A DNA stretch of 64,000 nt from contig CANJJT010000009.1 in the NCBI GenBank assembly GCA_947474715.1, forward strand, positions 1-64,000, given 5' to 3'. The translations under genes were made by a program, and so were the position numbers. Every line of letters starts with the position of its first letter. Position 1 is the stretch's first letter. The notes below the pieces were generated by a model. It was not told the DNA's origin. It did not search any database and saw only the letters and a program-made list of their open reading frames with translations. This DNA comes from CAIYPG01 sp903864555. Lineage in GTDB: Bacteria; Pseudomonadota; Gammaproteobacteria; Burkholderiales; SG8-39. Shown here one piece after another: positions 53,306 to 61,872 of this stretch.

Positions 53306-54469
53306 ATGGACTTTGCACCCACACAGACACAGCAGGACGTCCGCCGCGCCATCGACGTCATCTGCGCACGCTTCCCACTTGATTTCTGGCGCGAGAGCGA
53401 CCGCAGCGGCGCCTTCCCACACGAACTGCACCAGGCGCTGGCCGCCGACGGCTGGCTGGGCATCTGCATGCCCGAGGAACATGGCGGGGCCAACCTGGGG
53501 GTGGCCGAGGCGGCGGTGATGATGCAGGCCATCGCCGAATCCGGCGCCGGCATGTCCGGCGCCTCGGCCGTGCACATGAACATCTTCGGCCTGCATCCGG
53601 TGGTGAAGTTCGGCACGCCGGCGCAGCAGCGGCGCATGTTGCCCCCGCTCATCCAGGGCCGCGAGAAGGCTTGCTTCGGCGTCACCGAGCCCGATGCCGG
53701 CCTGAACACCCTGCGCCTGCGCACCCGCGCGGTGCGCGATGGCGACTGCTACGTCGTCTCCGGTGCCAAGGTATGGATCTCCACCGCGCAGGTGGCGCAC
53801 AAGATCCTGCTGCTTGCGCGCACGGCCGAGTACGACCCGGCCCGGCCAGCCCAGGGACTCAGCCTGTTCTACACCGACCTCGACCGCAACACCGCCGACG
53901 TGCGCGAAATCGACAAGATGGCGCGCGCAGCGGTGGACTCCAACGAAATCCGCTTCGATCGCATGCGGGTGCCGGCCGCCGACCTGATCGGGGAGGAAGG
54001 CCGCGGCTTCCAGGCCATCTTCCACGGCTTCAACCCGGAACGCATCCTGATCGCCGCGGAAGCCATCGGCATCGGCAAGTGTGCGCTGCGCCTGGCCTCG
54101 GCCTACGCCAAGCAACGCATCGTGTTCGACCGGCCCATCGGCCGCAACCAGGGCATACAGCATCCACTGGCCGAGCGCTGGATGGAACTGGAAGCGGCCG
54201 AACTCATGGTGCGACGCGCCGCCTGGCGCTACGACCGCGGGGAACCGGCGGCAGCCGACGCCAATGCCGCCAAATACCTGGCTGCGGAAGCCGGCTTTCG
54301 CGCCTGCGAAACGGCGGTGCTCACCCATGGCGGTTTCGGCTATGCGAAGGACTTCCACGTCGAGCGATTGTTTCGAGAGAGCATGCTGCCGCGCATTGCC
54401 CCGGTCAGCCGCGAGCTGATCCTGTCCTACATTGCCGAACGTGTTCTGGGCCAGGAGAAGTCATACTGA
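53306..54469 (+). CDS. acyl-CoA dehydrogenase
   Basis: 387 residues. FAD-binding segments are FGVTEPDAGLNT and KVWISTAQVAHKIL, with the C-terminal family block GGFGYAKDFHVERLFRESML. It oxidises an acyl-CoA to the 2,3-enoyl-CoA, passing electrons to ETF. I use the ATG at 53306; a GTG at 53282 abuts GAGGA too closely for efficient use. It sits between MmgE/PrpD and Bug genes on the same strand. Confidence 0.9.
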   Translation: MDFAPTQTQQDVRRAIDVICARFPLDFWRESDRSGAFPHELHQALAADGWLGICMPEEHGGANLGVAEAAVMMQAIAESGAGMSGASAVHMNIFGLHPVVKFGTPAQQRRMLPPLIQGREKACFGVTEPDAGLNTLRLRTRAVRDGDCYVVSGAKVWISTAQVAHKILLLARTAEYDPARPAQGLSLFYTDLDRNTADVREIDKMARAAVDSNEIRFDRMRVPAADLIGEEGRGFQAIFHGFNPERILIAAEAIGIGKCALRLASAYAKQRIVFDRPIGRNQGIQHPLAERWMELEAAELMVRRAAWRYDRGEPAAADANAAKYLAAEAGFRACETAVLTHGGFGYAKDFHVERLFRESMLPRIAPVSRELILSYIAERVLGQEKSY

Positions 54470-54528
54470 TGTGAAATTCGGCCAGGGCAGATCGTTTCAT
54501 GCGAAACCAACAACAACCAGGAGAAGCC

Positions 54529-55509
54529 ATGAATCACATCACTCACGCCACGTTGGGCGCAGCCGCCGCACTATTGGCGATATCCCTGGCGGACACGGCA
54601 TCGGCGCAACAATATCCCGCCCGCACAGTGCGCGTCGTCACCCCCTATGCCCCCGGCGGCAGCACCGACATCCTTGCCCGGCTGCTTTCGGCCAGGCTTA
54701 CCGACACATGGAAACAGCAAGTTGTGGTGGACAATCGCCCCGGAGGCAACACCATTATCGGCAGCGAACACGTGGCCCGCTCCCCGGCCGACGGTTACAC
54801 ACTGATGCTGCAGACCAGCGGCCATGTAATCAATCCGAGCCTGCTGAAGACACCCTACGACGCCATCCGGGATTTCACCGGCGTTGGCACGGTGGCGGTC
54901 GGTGAATTCCTCCTGGTCACCCATCCATCGGTCGCTGCCAATTCGGTGCAGGAATTCATCGCACTCGCACGCAGCAAACCCGGTCAGATCAATTATGCGT
55001 CCTCCGGTGCCGGCTCCTCCACGCATATGGCCAGCGAATACTTCAACATCGTGGGGAACGTGCAACTGTCTCATGTGCACTACAAAGGTGGCGGGCCGGC
55101 ATTGAACGACCTGCTGGGCGGCCAGGTACAGGTCACGATCAGTGTGCCCTTGGCCTTCGTGTCCCATGTGCGGGGCGGCAAGCTGAAGGCGCTGGCAGTC
55201 ACGGGAGCCAACCGGATGTCAGCCCTGCCTCAGGTGCCCACCTTTGCGGAAGCCGGCCTACCGGCTTACGATGCCAGCAATTGGTATGGCATCTTTGCAC
55301 CAACCGGACTACCGCGTCCGATTGTGGAGCGTTGGTCGAGTGAATTGGCCAGGATCCTGTCGCTACAGGACGTGCGGGACAGCTTGATCAGCCAGGGCAT
55401 GGATCCCCTGATCCGGACACCGGAGCAATTCACCGAGATGATGAAAACCGACCTGGCCAAGTATGCGCGCATCATCAAGACTGCCGGCATCAAGCTCGAA
55501 AACAACTGA
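54529..55509 (+). CDS. Bug-family periplasmic binding protein
   Basis: 326 residues, signal peptide ending at TASAQQ (about residue 28), then YPARTVRVVTPYAPGGSTDILAR with the canonical GG-x-x-D loop and the second loop PGGNTIIG. CAGGAGAAGCC precedes the ATG. It follows the acyl-CoA dehydrogenase gene by 59 bp and is probably the receptor for that pathway's acid substrate. A long hairpin repeat lies directly after its stop. Confidence 0.92.
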   Translation: MNHITHATLGAAAALLAISLADTASAQQYPARTVRVVTPYAPGGSTDILARLLSARLTDTWKQQVVVDNRPGGNTIIGSEHVARSPADGYTLMLQTSGHVINPSLLKTPYDAIRDFTGVGTVAVGEFLLVTHPSVAANSVQEFIALARSKPGQINYASSGAGSSTHMASEYFNIVGNVQLSHVHYKGGGPALNDLLGGQVQVTISVPLAFVSHVRGGKLKALAVTGANRMSALPQVPTFAEAGLPAYDASNWYGIFAPTGLPRPIVERWSSELARILSLQDVRDSLISQGMDPLIRTPEQFTEMMKTDLAKYARIIKTAGIKLENN

Positions 55510-55517
55510 AGGTGAAA

Positions 55518-55596
55518 TCAGGCACCCTTAGAACCTGGTTCATCATGAGCCACGAGTACGTTGCGGATCATGATGAAACAAGTTCTTAGTGCCTGA
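55518..55596. repeat. long imperfect inverted repeat (about 30-bp arms)
   Basis: TCAGGCAC...AGAACCTGGTTCATCATGA (55518-55548) pairs with TCATGATGAAACAAGTTCT...GTGCCTGA (55568-55596) around a 19-bp loop. It starts 9 bp after the Bug stop codon, and its right end merges into the repeat copy at 55586-55622. There is no T-run, so it is not a classical terminator. Confidence 0.75.
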
Positions 55597-55622
55597 CAAT
55601 GCGAGGGGACACATCCCCTCGC
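55586..55622 (+). repeat. 82-bp structured repeat, partial copy 3
   Basis: Contains GCCTGACAATGCGAGGGGAC and then ACATCCCCTCGC, matching the first half of copy 2. The second half has diverged or been lost. It is fused to the long inverted repeat at 55518-55596. Confidence 0.7.
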
Positions 55623-55678
55623 GCGCGCCCTGATGCAGCACGCATGATTCATTGTCCAATCCACCGCAGAGTAAAGCC

Positions 55679-56302
55679 ATGTCATACAGCGCTCATACCG
55701 AATTGGACCGATCCGACGTCTTCATCCTGGGGGTTGACCTCGACGGGGTGTGCGCTGATTTCTACGCGGGCATCCGCCCCATCGCAGCAGAGTGGCTGGG
55801 CGTGGCGCCGGCCAGCCTCATCGACGAGGTCAGCTACGGCCTGACCGAATGGGGCCTGGATGCCGCCCCCGGTGGCTATCTGGACTTCCACAAATTCGCC
55901 GTCACCCAGCGCGACCTGTTCAAGAAACTGCAGCCCATCGCCGGCTGCCCGCAGGTGCTGCGCCGACTGTCCAAGGAAGACGTGCGCATCCGCGTCATCA
56001 CCCACCGCCTGTTCATCAAGTACTTTCACAAGCAGGCCATCTCGCAGACCATCGACTGGCTCGACTACCACGACATCCCCTACTGGGACCTGTGCTTCAT
56101 GCAGCACAAGACCCATGTCGGCGCCAACCTCTACATCGAGGATTCCGAGAAGCACGTGAAGGAATACCGCCGCGCCGGCAATGAAGTCATCATCTTCACC
56201 AACTCCACCAACCGACACCTGGATGGCCTGCGCGCCCATTCATGGGCCGACGTGGAAGCCATCGTGATGGACCGCTACGAGGCCTGGAGGAAGGCGCGCT
56301 GA
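55679..56302 (+). CDS. HAD-superfamily 5'(3')-deoxyribonucleotidase-like (NT5C) phosphatase
   Basis: 207 residues. The HAD nucleophile motif is LGVDLDGVCADF (D-x-D, residues about 19-21), the Thr motif is RVITHR and the acidic motif is YIEDSEKHVKEY. The NT5C family removes phosphate from pyrimidine deoxynucleotides or small phosphoesters. Ahead of the ATG is only a weak GAGTAAAG. It is placed between a Bug gene and a D-aminoacylase-like gene; no direct link to either is evident. Confidence 0.8.
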   Translation: MSYSAHTELDRSDVFILGVDLDGVCADFYAGIRPIAAEWLGVAPASLIDEVSYGLTEWGLDAAPGGYLDFHKFAVTQRDLFKKLQPIAGCPQVLRRLSKEDVRIRVITHRLFIKYFHKQAISQTIDWLDYHDIPYWDLCFMQHKTHVGANLYIEDSEKHVKEYRRAGNEVIIFTNSTNRHLDGLRAHSWADVEAIVMDRYEAWRKAR

Positions 56303-56398
56303 GCAGCCCATTCGGTCGGTTACACTGCCACACCCGACCGGAGCCGCCGCCAGCAGAGCGGGGCCAGGCTGGACCCATCTTGAGGGAGGAGCACCCGC

Positions 56399-58105
56399 AT
56401 GTACGATCTCGTCATCCGCAATGGCACCGTCGTGGACGGTTCAGGCCTGCCGCGCTATCGCGCCGACGTGGCCATCTCGGGCGATCGCATCGCCGCCATC
56501 GGCCGCATCCATGAAAAGGGCCGCGAGGAAATTGACGCCACCGGCCAGGTGGTCTCGCCCGGCTTCATCGACGGCCACACCCACATGGACGCGCAGGTGT
56601 TCTGGGACCCCCTCGGCAGCTGCGCCTGCTGGCATGGCATCACCTCGGTGGTCATGGGCAACTGCGGCTTCACCCTGGCACCTGGCTCCGAGGCGCAGCG
56701 CGCGCTCATCCTGAAGAACATCATCGACGCCGAGGACATCCCGGCCGCAGCCATCGAATCGGCAGTGCGCTGGAACTGGACCAGCTTCGGCGATTACCTG
56801 GGCGTGCTCGACACGCTGCCCAAGGCCATCAATTACTCGATGCACGTCGGCCATTCGGCGCTGCGCACCCATGTCATGGGCGAGCGCGCCTTCAGCGACA
56901 AGGCCGGCGCCGATGACCTGCGCGCCATGGAGAAGCATCTGCTCGCGGCCCTGGATGCCGGCGCGGTGGGCTTTTCCACCTCGGTGAACGAAGGCCATCG
57001 CACCCCCGACGGCGGCCATGTCGCCTCCTACTACGCCGCCTGGGACGAGATTCGCCACCTGGTCAACACCGTGGGCAAACACGGACGCGGTCATTTCGAG
57101 CTGGCACGTGAAGTCGAGACCCGCTCCGCCGACCCGGCCGTGCGTGCCGTTTTCGACAAGCGCCTGCTGGACCTTGCCGTCGAGAGCGGCGTACCCACCA
57201 GTTTCGGCGTGCCCCCGGGCGGCCATGGCGCGCAGCCACATCTGGACCTGCTCGATGCCACCGCCGCTGCCGGCGGTCGCATGTTCGGCCAGACCCATCC
57301 GCGCGGGGTGTCGCACATCCTGTCCTTCCGCTCGCGCACCCAGTTCGACAACCTGCCCGAATGGAAGAAGTTTCGTGCCCAGCCGCTGGAAGCCCAGCGC
57401 CGCGCCCTGGCCGACCCCGCGTACAAACAGCGCCTCGTCGACGAGGCCTGGAACGGTCAGTACACGGTTACCGCTGGCCAGCCGCGCAAACCCGACTTCG
57501 ACAACATGTTCGTGGTGCAAAGCGCCCAGGGCGACAACCCCACCCTGGCCGAGGTGGCGAAGCAGCGTAACAAGGACCCGGTCGCAGTCATGCTCGACCT
57601 GGCCCTGGAAACCGACTTCCACCAGCTGTTCATGCAGTTCGACGCACGCACCCGCCCGGCCAACGACGAAGAGACGCTGCGCGCCCTGCGCCATCCACGC
57701 ACGGTGATGACCTTCTCCGACTCCGGCGCCCATGTGAACCTCATCATGGACACATCCATCCATACCCACCTGCTTGCCTACTGGGTGCGCCACAAGCGCG
57801 CCTTCACGCTGGAGGAAGGCGTGCGCATGATCACCATGACCCCGGCCATGACCTGGGGCTTCACCGGCCGCGGCCTGGTGCGCGAAGGCTACATCGCCGA
57901 CCTCAACATCTTCGATCCGGACACCGTCGCCCCGGGCATGCCCGAGGTGGTGTCGGACCTGCCCACCGGCGCGCAGCGCCTGAAGCAGAAATCCGTGGGT
58001 ATCCTGGCCACGGTCATTGGTGGCAAGAAGACCTTCGTCAATGGCGAGCACACCGGCGCCCTGGCCGGCCGCATGCTGCGTTCCGGAGTGGGTGGCATCC
58101 AGTAG
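56399..58105 (+). CDS. D-aminoacylase/N-acyl-D-amino-acid deacylase family amidohydrolase
   Basis: 568 residues. YDLVIRNGTVVDGSGLPRYRADVAI opens the composite domain; metal ligands are in DGHTHMDAQVFWDP, with GHSALRTHVMGERAF and a late TFSDSGAHVNL segment. The homologue encoded at 26115 has the same layout, so the two probably handle related amides. GAGGGAGGAGC precedes the ATG. An intrinsic terminator follows its stop by 41 bp, ending the plus-strand series. Confidence 0.88.
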   Translation: MYDLVIRNGTVVDGSGLPRYRADVAISGDRIAAIGRIHEKGREEIDATGQVVSPGFIDGHTHMDAQVFWDPLGSCACWHGITSVVMGNCGFTLAPGSEAQRALILKNIIDAEDIPAAAIESAVRWNWTSFGDYLGVLDTLPKAINYSMHVGHSALRTHVMGERAFSDKAGADDLRAMEKHLLAALDAGAVGFSTSVNEGHRTPDGGHVASYYAAWDEIRHLVNTVGKHGRGHFELAREVETRSADPAVRAVFDKRLLDLAVESGVPTSFGVPPGGHGAQPHLDLLDATAAAGGRMFGQTHPRGVSHILSFRSRTQFDNLPEWKKFRAQPLEAQRRALADPAYKQRLVDEAWNGQYTVTAGQPRKPDFDNMFVVQSAQGDNPTLAEVAKQRNKDPVAVMLDLALETDFHQLFMQFDARTRPANDEETLRALRHPRTVMTFSDSGAHVNLIMDTSIHTHLLAYWVRHKRAFTLEEGVRMITMTPAMTWGFTGRGLVREGYIADLNIFDPDTVAPGMPEVVSDLPTGAQRLKQKSVGILATVIGGKKTFVNGEHTGALAGRMLRSGVGGIQ

Positions 58106-58145
58106 GCATTATGATCAAATACAGACGGTAGCTACGGTCATTATT

Positions 58146-58186
58146 AGATAAACGGGGGATTTATGATCACCCGTTTATCTTTTTTT
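58146..58186 (+). terminator. intrinsic terminator
   Basis: An 11-bp perfect stem AGATAAACGGG / CCCGTTTATCT surrounds a 13-base loop and is followed by a run of seven T. It follows the amidohydrolase stop (58105) on the plus strand; the reverse direction lacks a T-run. It also separates that gene from the convergent enoyl-CoA hydratase gene. Confidence 0.92.
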
Positions 58187-58214
58187 GGCTTTCTGCAGGC
58201 TGCCTGACCAGACC

Positions 58215-58967
58215 TCAGCCCTTGCCCGGCAGGATATCGCGCCCCTTGGCCATGGCCTTCTGTTCGGACACCAGGTCGTTGAAGCGGCGCTTCTCCAGCT
58301 CCTCGCGGTCAAGCATGGCGGCCTGATCGGCGCGGATCACGCGGTTCACCATCTTCTTGATCGCGCCCACCACCTGCGGGTCGTGCTGGTTGATCTGCGC
58401 CGCCATCTCGGCGGCCGCCTGTTCCAGTTGCTCGCGCGGCACCACCTTGTTCACCAGCCCCATCTGCAGGGCTTCAGCCGCCATCACGCGGCGTGAGGTA
58501 AACAGCAGTTCCTTGGTGCGCATCGGACCGATCAGCTCGTACATGCGGCTCGCGCGCAGCGTGATGGCGCCGATCTTCGCGTGGGTGTCCTGCAGGATGG
58601 CGTCCTCGCTGGCAATGACGATGTCGCAGGACATCATGATGGTCATGCCGCCGGTGATGGCCCAGCCGGCCACCGCAGCGATGGTGGGCTTGCTGCAGTA
58701 CTCCAGCGCGCTGAAGGCCTCGGTACGGCGCTCCTCGAAATCCGGCGGCACCGGGGTCTTGTCGCGAAAGTCGCGCCCGCTGGAGAAATTGCCGCCCTTG
58801 CCCATGATAATGATGGTCTTCACCGTGTCATCGGCCTCCAGTTCGGCAATGGCCTGGCGCAGTTCGTAGAAGCTGGTGATGTTGAGCGCATTCTTCACTT
58901 CCGGCCGGTTGAGCACGATCCAGCCGGTGCCGTTATCGCGGCGCAATTCCATGGTGGTGTAGGGCAT
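58215..58967 (-). CDS. enoyl-CoA hydratase/isomerase family protein
   Basis: 250 residues. Crotonase oxyanion segments are FSSGRDFRDKTP and GWAITGGMTIMMSCDI. The catalytic Glu pair of true hydratases is not clear, since QDTHAKIGAITLRASRMYELIG replaces the usual E-containing stretch. Hydratase activity is therefore uncertain. The second of two near ATGs (58967) is favoured because GAGGA is 6 nt away; the first (58973) directly abuts it. An inverted repeat pair lies immediately upstream. Confidence 0.85.
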   Translation of the reverse strand: MPYTTMELRRDNGTGWIVLNRPEVKNALNITSFYELRQAIAELEADDTVKTIIIMGKGGNFSSGRDFRDKTPVPPDFEERRTEAFSALEYCSKPTIAAVAGWAITGGMTIMMSCDIVIASEDAILQDTHAKIGAITLRASRMYELIGPMRTKELLFTSRRVMAAEALQMGLVNKVVPREQLEQAAAEMAAQINQHDPQVVGAIKKMVNRVIRADQAAMLDREELEKRRFNDLVSEQKAMAKGRDILPGKG

Positions 58968-58992
58968 GTTCATTCCTCAAAAAGATGCATGG

Positions 58993-59046
58993 GTTAACCC
59001 CCTTGTCAAAGGGGGCCGACTGGCCGCAGGCCAGCGGGGGGATTTT
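58993..59046 (+). repeat. palindromic repeat, left arm of a second inverted pair
   Basis: GTTAACCCCCTTGTCAAAGG, then GGGCCGAC, an inner hairpin TGGCC-GCA-GGCCA and GCGGGGGGATTTT. Outer parts match the element at 6556; the inner hairpin is different but still self-complementary. Confidence 0.85.
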
Positions 59047-59064
59047 CGATACGCACGCATGACT

Positions 59065-59118
59065 AAAATCCCCCCGCGCGGCTGCGCCGCGTCGGCCCCC
59101 TTTGACAAGGGGGTAAAC
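59065..59118 (-). repeat. palindromic repeat, right arm of a second inverted pair
   Basis: AAAATCCCCCCGCG, inner hairpin GCGGC-TGC-GCCGC, then GTCGGCCCCCTTTGACAAGG and GGGTAAAC. An 18-bp spacer separates it from the left arm, so the pair would form a long cruciform or RNA hairpin between the enoyl-CoA hydratase and acyl-CoA dehydrogenase genes. Confidence 0.85.
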
Positions 59119-59181
59119 CAGCGCCTTGGCGATGCTTTTGCCGATGCCTCCCCGAAACGGACATCATTCATCAACCACCTG

Positions 59182-60363
59182 CTACTTGCTGGGCAGGTTG
59201 AGCACCCGCTTGGCGATGATGTCGCGGTGGATCTCGCTGGTGCCGGCGCCGATGGTCACCGCGCGCATCACCAGGAAGGGCGTAAGTGCATCCACGCGTT
59301 TGCCCTCGCTGTTGGCCTCGGTCACCGTGAGGCCCAGCTCGCCCGAGGACTCCAGCAGGCATTCGGTGATGCGCTGGTTGGTCTCGGCCGAAAGCAGTTG
59401 CAGCACGGACAAATCCGCGCCCAGGGTCTCGCCGCGGCACAGCATGTCGGCAAAGTGCACGTAGGTGGATTTCAGGTCGGCCAGGTCCAGCGCCAATTCG
59501 GTGTAACGCTCGACAAAGCCCGCATCTGCAAAGAGGCCCCGCTCCACCGCCAGCGCCTCCAGGCGCTTGAAGGCGAACTCGGCGCGGCGCGGGCTGCCGG
59601 TGTTGATGCGCTCGAAGCCCATCAGACTGCGCGACACGGTCCAGCCATCGTGCAGCTTGCCCACCACATTGGTGAGCGGCGTGCGCACATTGTCGAGGAT
59701 GATCTCGCAGTACTCGGTGGTGCCGGAGATGTTGCGGATGCCGCGCACCGTCACCCCGGGCGAGGACAGGTCGAGCAAGATGAAGCTGATGCCATCCTGC
59801 TTCTTCTTCACCTCCTTGTTCGAGCGTGCCAGCAGGTAGAGGTGGGTGGAATCCAGACCGCTGGAAGTCCAGATCTTGCGACCGTTCAGCACGATGCTGT
59901 CGCCCTCGACGCGCGCCTCCAGGCTGAGGCTGGCCAGATCCGAGCCGGCATTCGGCTCGGAATAGCCTTGGCACCAGACATCGTCATAACGCAGGATGCG
60001 CGGCAGCAGGTTCTTTTTCTGATCTTCGGAGCCATGGCTGATCAGCATCGGCCCCAGTTGCACCGTGCCCGCTTCGCCAAGGAACTGGCGCGCCACGCCC
60101 CAGCGGCTCTGCTCGTCCATGAAGATCAGCAGCTTCTGCGGCCCCAGGCCCATGCCACCGAATTCGGCCGGCCAATGCGGCGCGCTCCAGCCCTTCGCCA
60201 CCAGCTTCATCAGCCAGGGTTTGATGAGCTCGAAGTGCGGCCGGTTGGTGAGAAAGCGCAGTTCCTCGGGATAGTTTTCCTCGAAGAACTGGCGCACCTC
60301 CAGGCGGAAGACTTCGTCGTCCATGCCGTTCCAGTCTTTCACTGCATTCACCGGGGCATTCAT
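59182..60363 (-). CDS. acyl-CoA dehydrogenase (large-subunit type)
   Basis: 393 residues. FAD/substrate segments are CQGYSEPNAGSDLASLS and GRKIWTSSGLDSTHLYLLART-like, and the C-terminal block is TIGAGTSEIHRDIIAKRVL. The ATG overlaps the stop of the next upstream dehydrogenase gene (ATGA), which decides the start. Adjacent, unequal acyl-CoA dehydrogenase pairs of this type (as in PimC/PimD) form heteromeric enzymes for long, branched or dicarboxylic acyl-CoAs; such pairing is likely here (inference). Confidence 0.9.
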   Translation of the reverse strand: MNAPVNAVKDWNGMDDEVFRLEVRQFFEENYPEELRFLTNRPHFELIKPWLMKLVAKGWSAPHWPAEFGGMGLGPQKLLIFMDEQSRWGVARQFLGEAGTVQLGPMLISHGSEDQKKNLLPRILRYDDVWCQGYSEPNAGSDLASLSLEARVEGDSIVLNGRKIWTSSGLDSTHLYLLARSNKEVKKKQDGISFILLDLSSPGVTVRGIRNISGTTEYCEIILDNVRTPLTNVVGKLHDGWTVSRSLMGFERINTGSPRRAEFAFKRLEALAVERGLFADAGFVERYTELALDLADLKSTYVHFADMLCRGETLGADLSVLQLLSAETNQRITECLLESSGELGLTVTEANSEGKRVDALTPFLVMRAVTIGAGTSEIHRDIIAKRVLNLPSK

Positions 60364-61553
60364 GCCACGACCTCCTTCAATGCCAGGCGCGCATAACGCC
60401 GGCGGTGGATCACCGCGCCGCCCAGCCAGGCCGAGAGCGTCACCGCGCGCTTGAGATAGAGGCCGACATCGCACTCGTCGGCAAAGCCCATGGCGCCGTG
60501 CATCTGCACCGCGCCGCGGGTGATTTTCAGGCTGGCATCGGAGCAGCGCGCCTTGACGCGACTGGCCCAGGCCCCGCGCTCATCGGCGGCGATGGCCGGG
60601 TCCTGCAGGACCATCACGGCTTCGTCCAGTGCATGCCGGCACAGGCGCTGCTGGATATAGAGATTGGCCGCCTGGTGCTGCAGCGCCTGGAAGCTGCCGA
60701 TGGCACGACCGAACTGCACGCGCGTCTTGAGGTAATCGACGGTGATCTCCAGCACCCGCGTCGACAGGCCCAGCAGTTCAGCCGAAGTCATGATCAGGGC
60801 TTCGTCGTAGGCACGCATCAATGCGCGCGCGGCCACCTCGCCGCGGGCAAGAATATCCGCAGCCGGCACCTGCACACCATCGAGGATGAGCGTCGCCACC
60901 GGCCGGCCGTCGGGCAGTTGCTCGGCAGCAACACGGCTGCCCGCAGTGCCTGCACGCACCCAGCACAGCACCAGCCCGTCGCCAGCCCTGGCCGAGACCA
61001 CGTAGCCATCCGCACCGATACCGCCCACCACCAGCACCTTGGTGCCGCTGAGGCGCAGCCCCGCGGCCACCGGCTCGGCCAGCATATCCACCTGCAGCGG
61101 ATCGCAGTCCTGCACGTGTTCGCGCCAGGCCAGGGCCGGGACCAGCGTGCCGCCCGCCAGCACCGGCAACAGTGCCTGCTTCAACGCCTCGTTGTCACCG
61201 TAGAGGATGGCGCCACCGGCCAGCACCACCGAGGCGGTGACCGGCTCCGGGAACAGTGCGCGGCCCATGGCCTCGCTGATCACCGCCATGTCGGCACAGC
61301 CCAGGCCCAGCCCGCCCTGGGATTCGGGAATCAGCGCGCCCAGCCAGCCCAGTCCGGCCAGTTCGGCCCACACGGCTTTGTCGTAACCAGGCTGTTCGCC
61401 GCGCAACGCGCGCGATCGTTTGAGGTGGGCATCCTGGCCGGCATAATGCGCGGCGCTATCGCGCAGCAGTGCCAGCCGCTCGCGCAGTTCGCCTGCGTCG
61501 TCGGCGTCGCCTGCGTCGTGGTTCGCGGGTTCAAGGGAATTCGGATCAGTCAT
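60360..61553 (-). CDS. acyl-CoA dehydrogenase (small-subunit type)
   Basis: 397 residues. It is more divergent than its partner: family segments LIPESQGGLGLGCADMAVISEAMGRALFPEP and QMHGAMGFADECDVGLYLKRA are present, but the standard FAD Ser/Thr segment (TEPxAGSD) is replaced by LAWREHVQDCDPLQ. The subunit may bind FAD weakly or act mainly as a structural partner. AGGT precedes the ATG at 61553. It is divergent from a Bug gene across 319 bp (61554-61872), which contains a TTGACA at 61798 but no confident promoter. Confidence 0.85.
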   Translation of the reverse strand: MTDPNSLEPANHDAGDADDAGELRERLALLRDSAAHYAGQDAHLKRSRALRGEQPGYDKAVWAELAGLGWLGALIPESQGGLGLGCADMAVISEAMGRALFPEPVTASVVLAGGAILYGDNEALKQALLPVLAGGTLVPALAWREHVQDCDPLQVDMLAEPVAAGLRLSGTKVLVVGGIGADGYVVSARAGDGLVLCWVRAGTAGSRVAAEQLPDGRPVATLILDGVQVPAADILARGEVAARALMRAYDEALIMTSAELLGLSTRVLEITVDYLKTRVQFGRAIGSFQALQHQAANLYIQQRLCRHALDEAVMVLQDPAIAADERGAWASRVKARCSDASLKITRGAVQMHGAMGFADECDVGLYLKRAVTLSAWLGGAVIHRRRYARLALKEVVA

Positions 61554-61872
61554 GGCTACCTGGAAGATTGGATTAAGGGGCCCGGACCTACGGGCGTTCG
61601 ACACTGCCTGCTGGGCCGCTACAAGGGTTCGTCCCGAGCGTTCTTGCTGCGCTCGTCTCCTGTTCGCCCAGGGCTGGACACGAGCCCGTTGCAGCAGAAA
61701 AAGCAGGCTCTAGTTACACCATCGCCAGAGCGGCTGTCAATTTCCCGCCCCGGTCCTGCAGTGATACCATCGCCGCAAAAGAGAACGCCGTTTTATTTTG
61801 ACATGAACCGGGCGCAAGGCGTCGCGCGACAGTTCGCTCGCCAATCCGTGGCGTGCACACAAAGGAGAAGCC

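Noticed and set aside
56441..58051. 536-codon minus-strand frame opposite the D-aminoacylase-like gene
   Set aside because: Antisense shadow; the plus-strand gene has all amidohydrolase ligands and a strong ribosome binding site.
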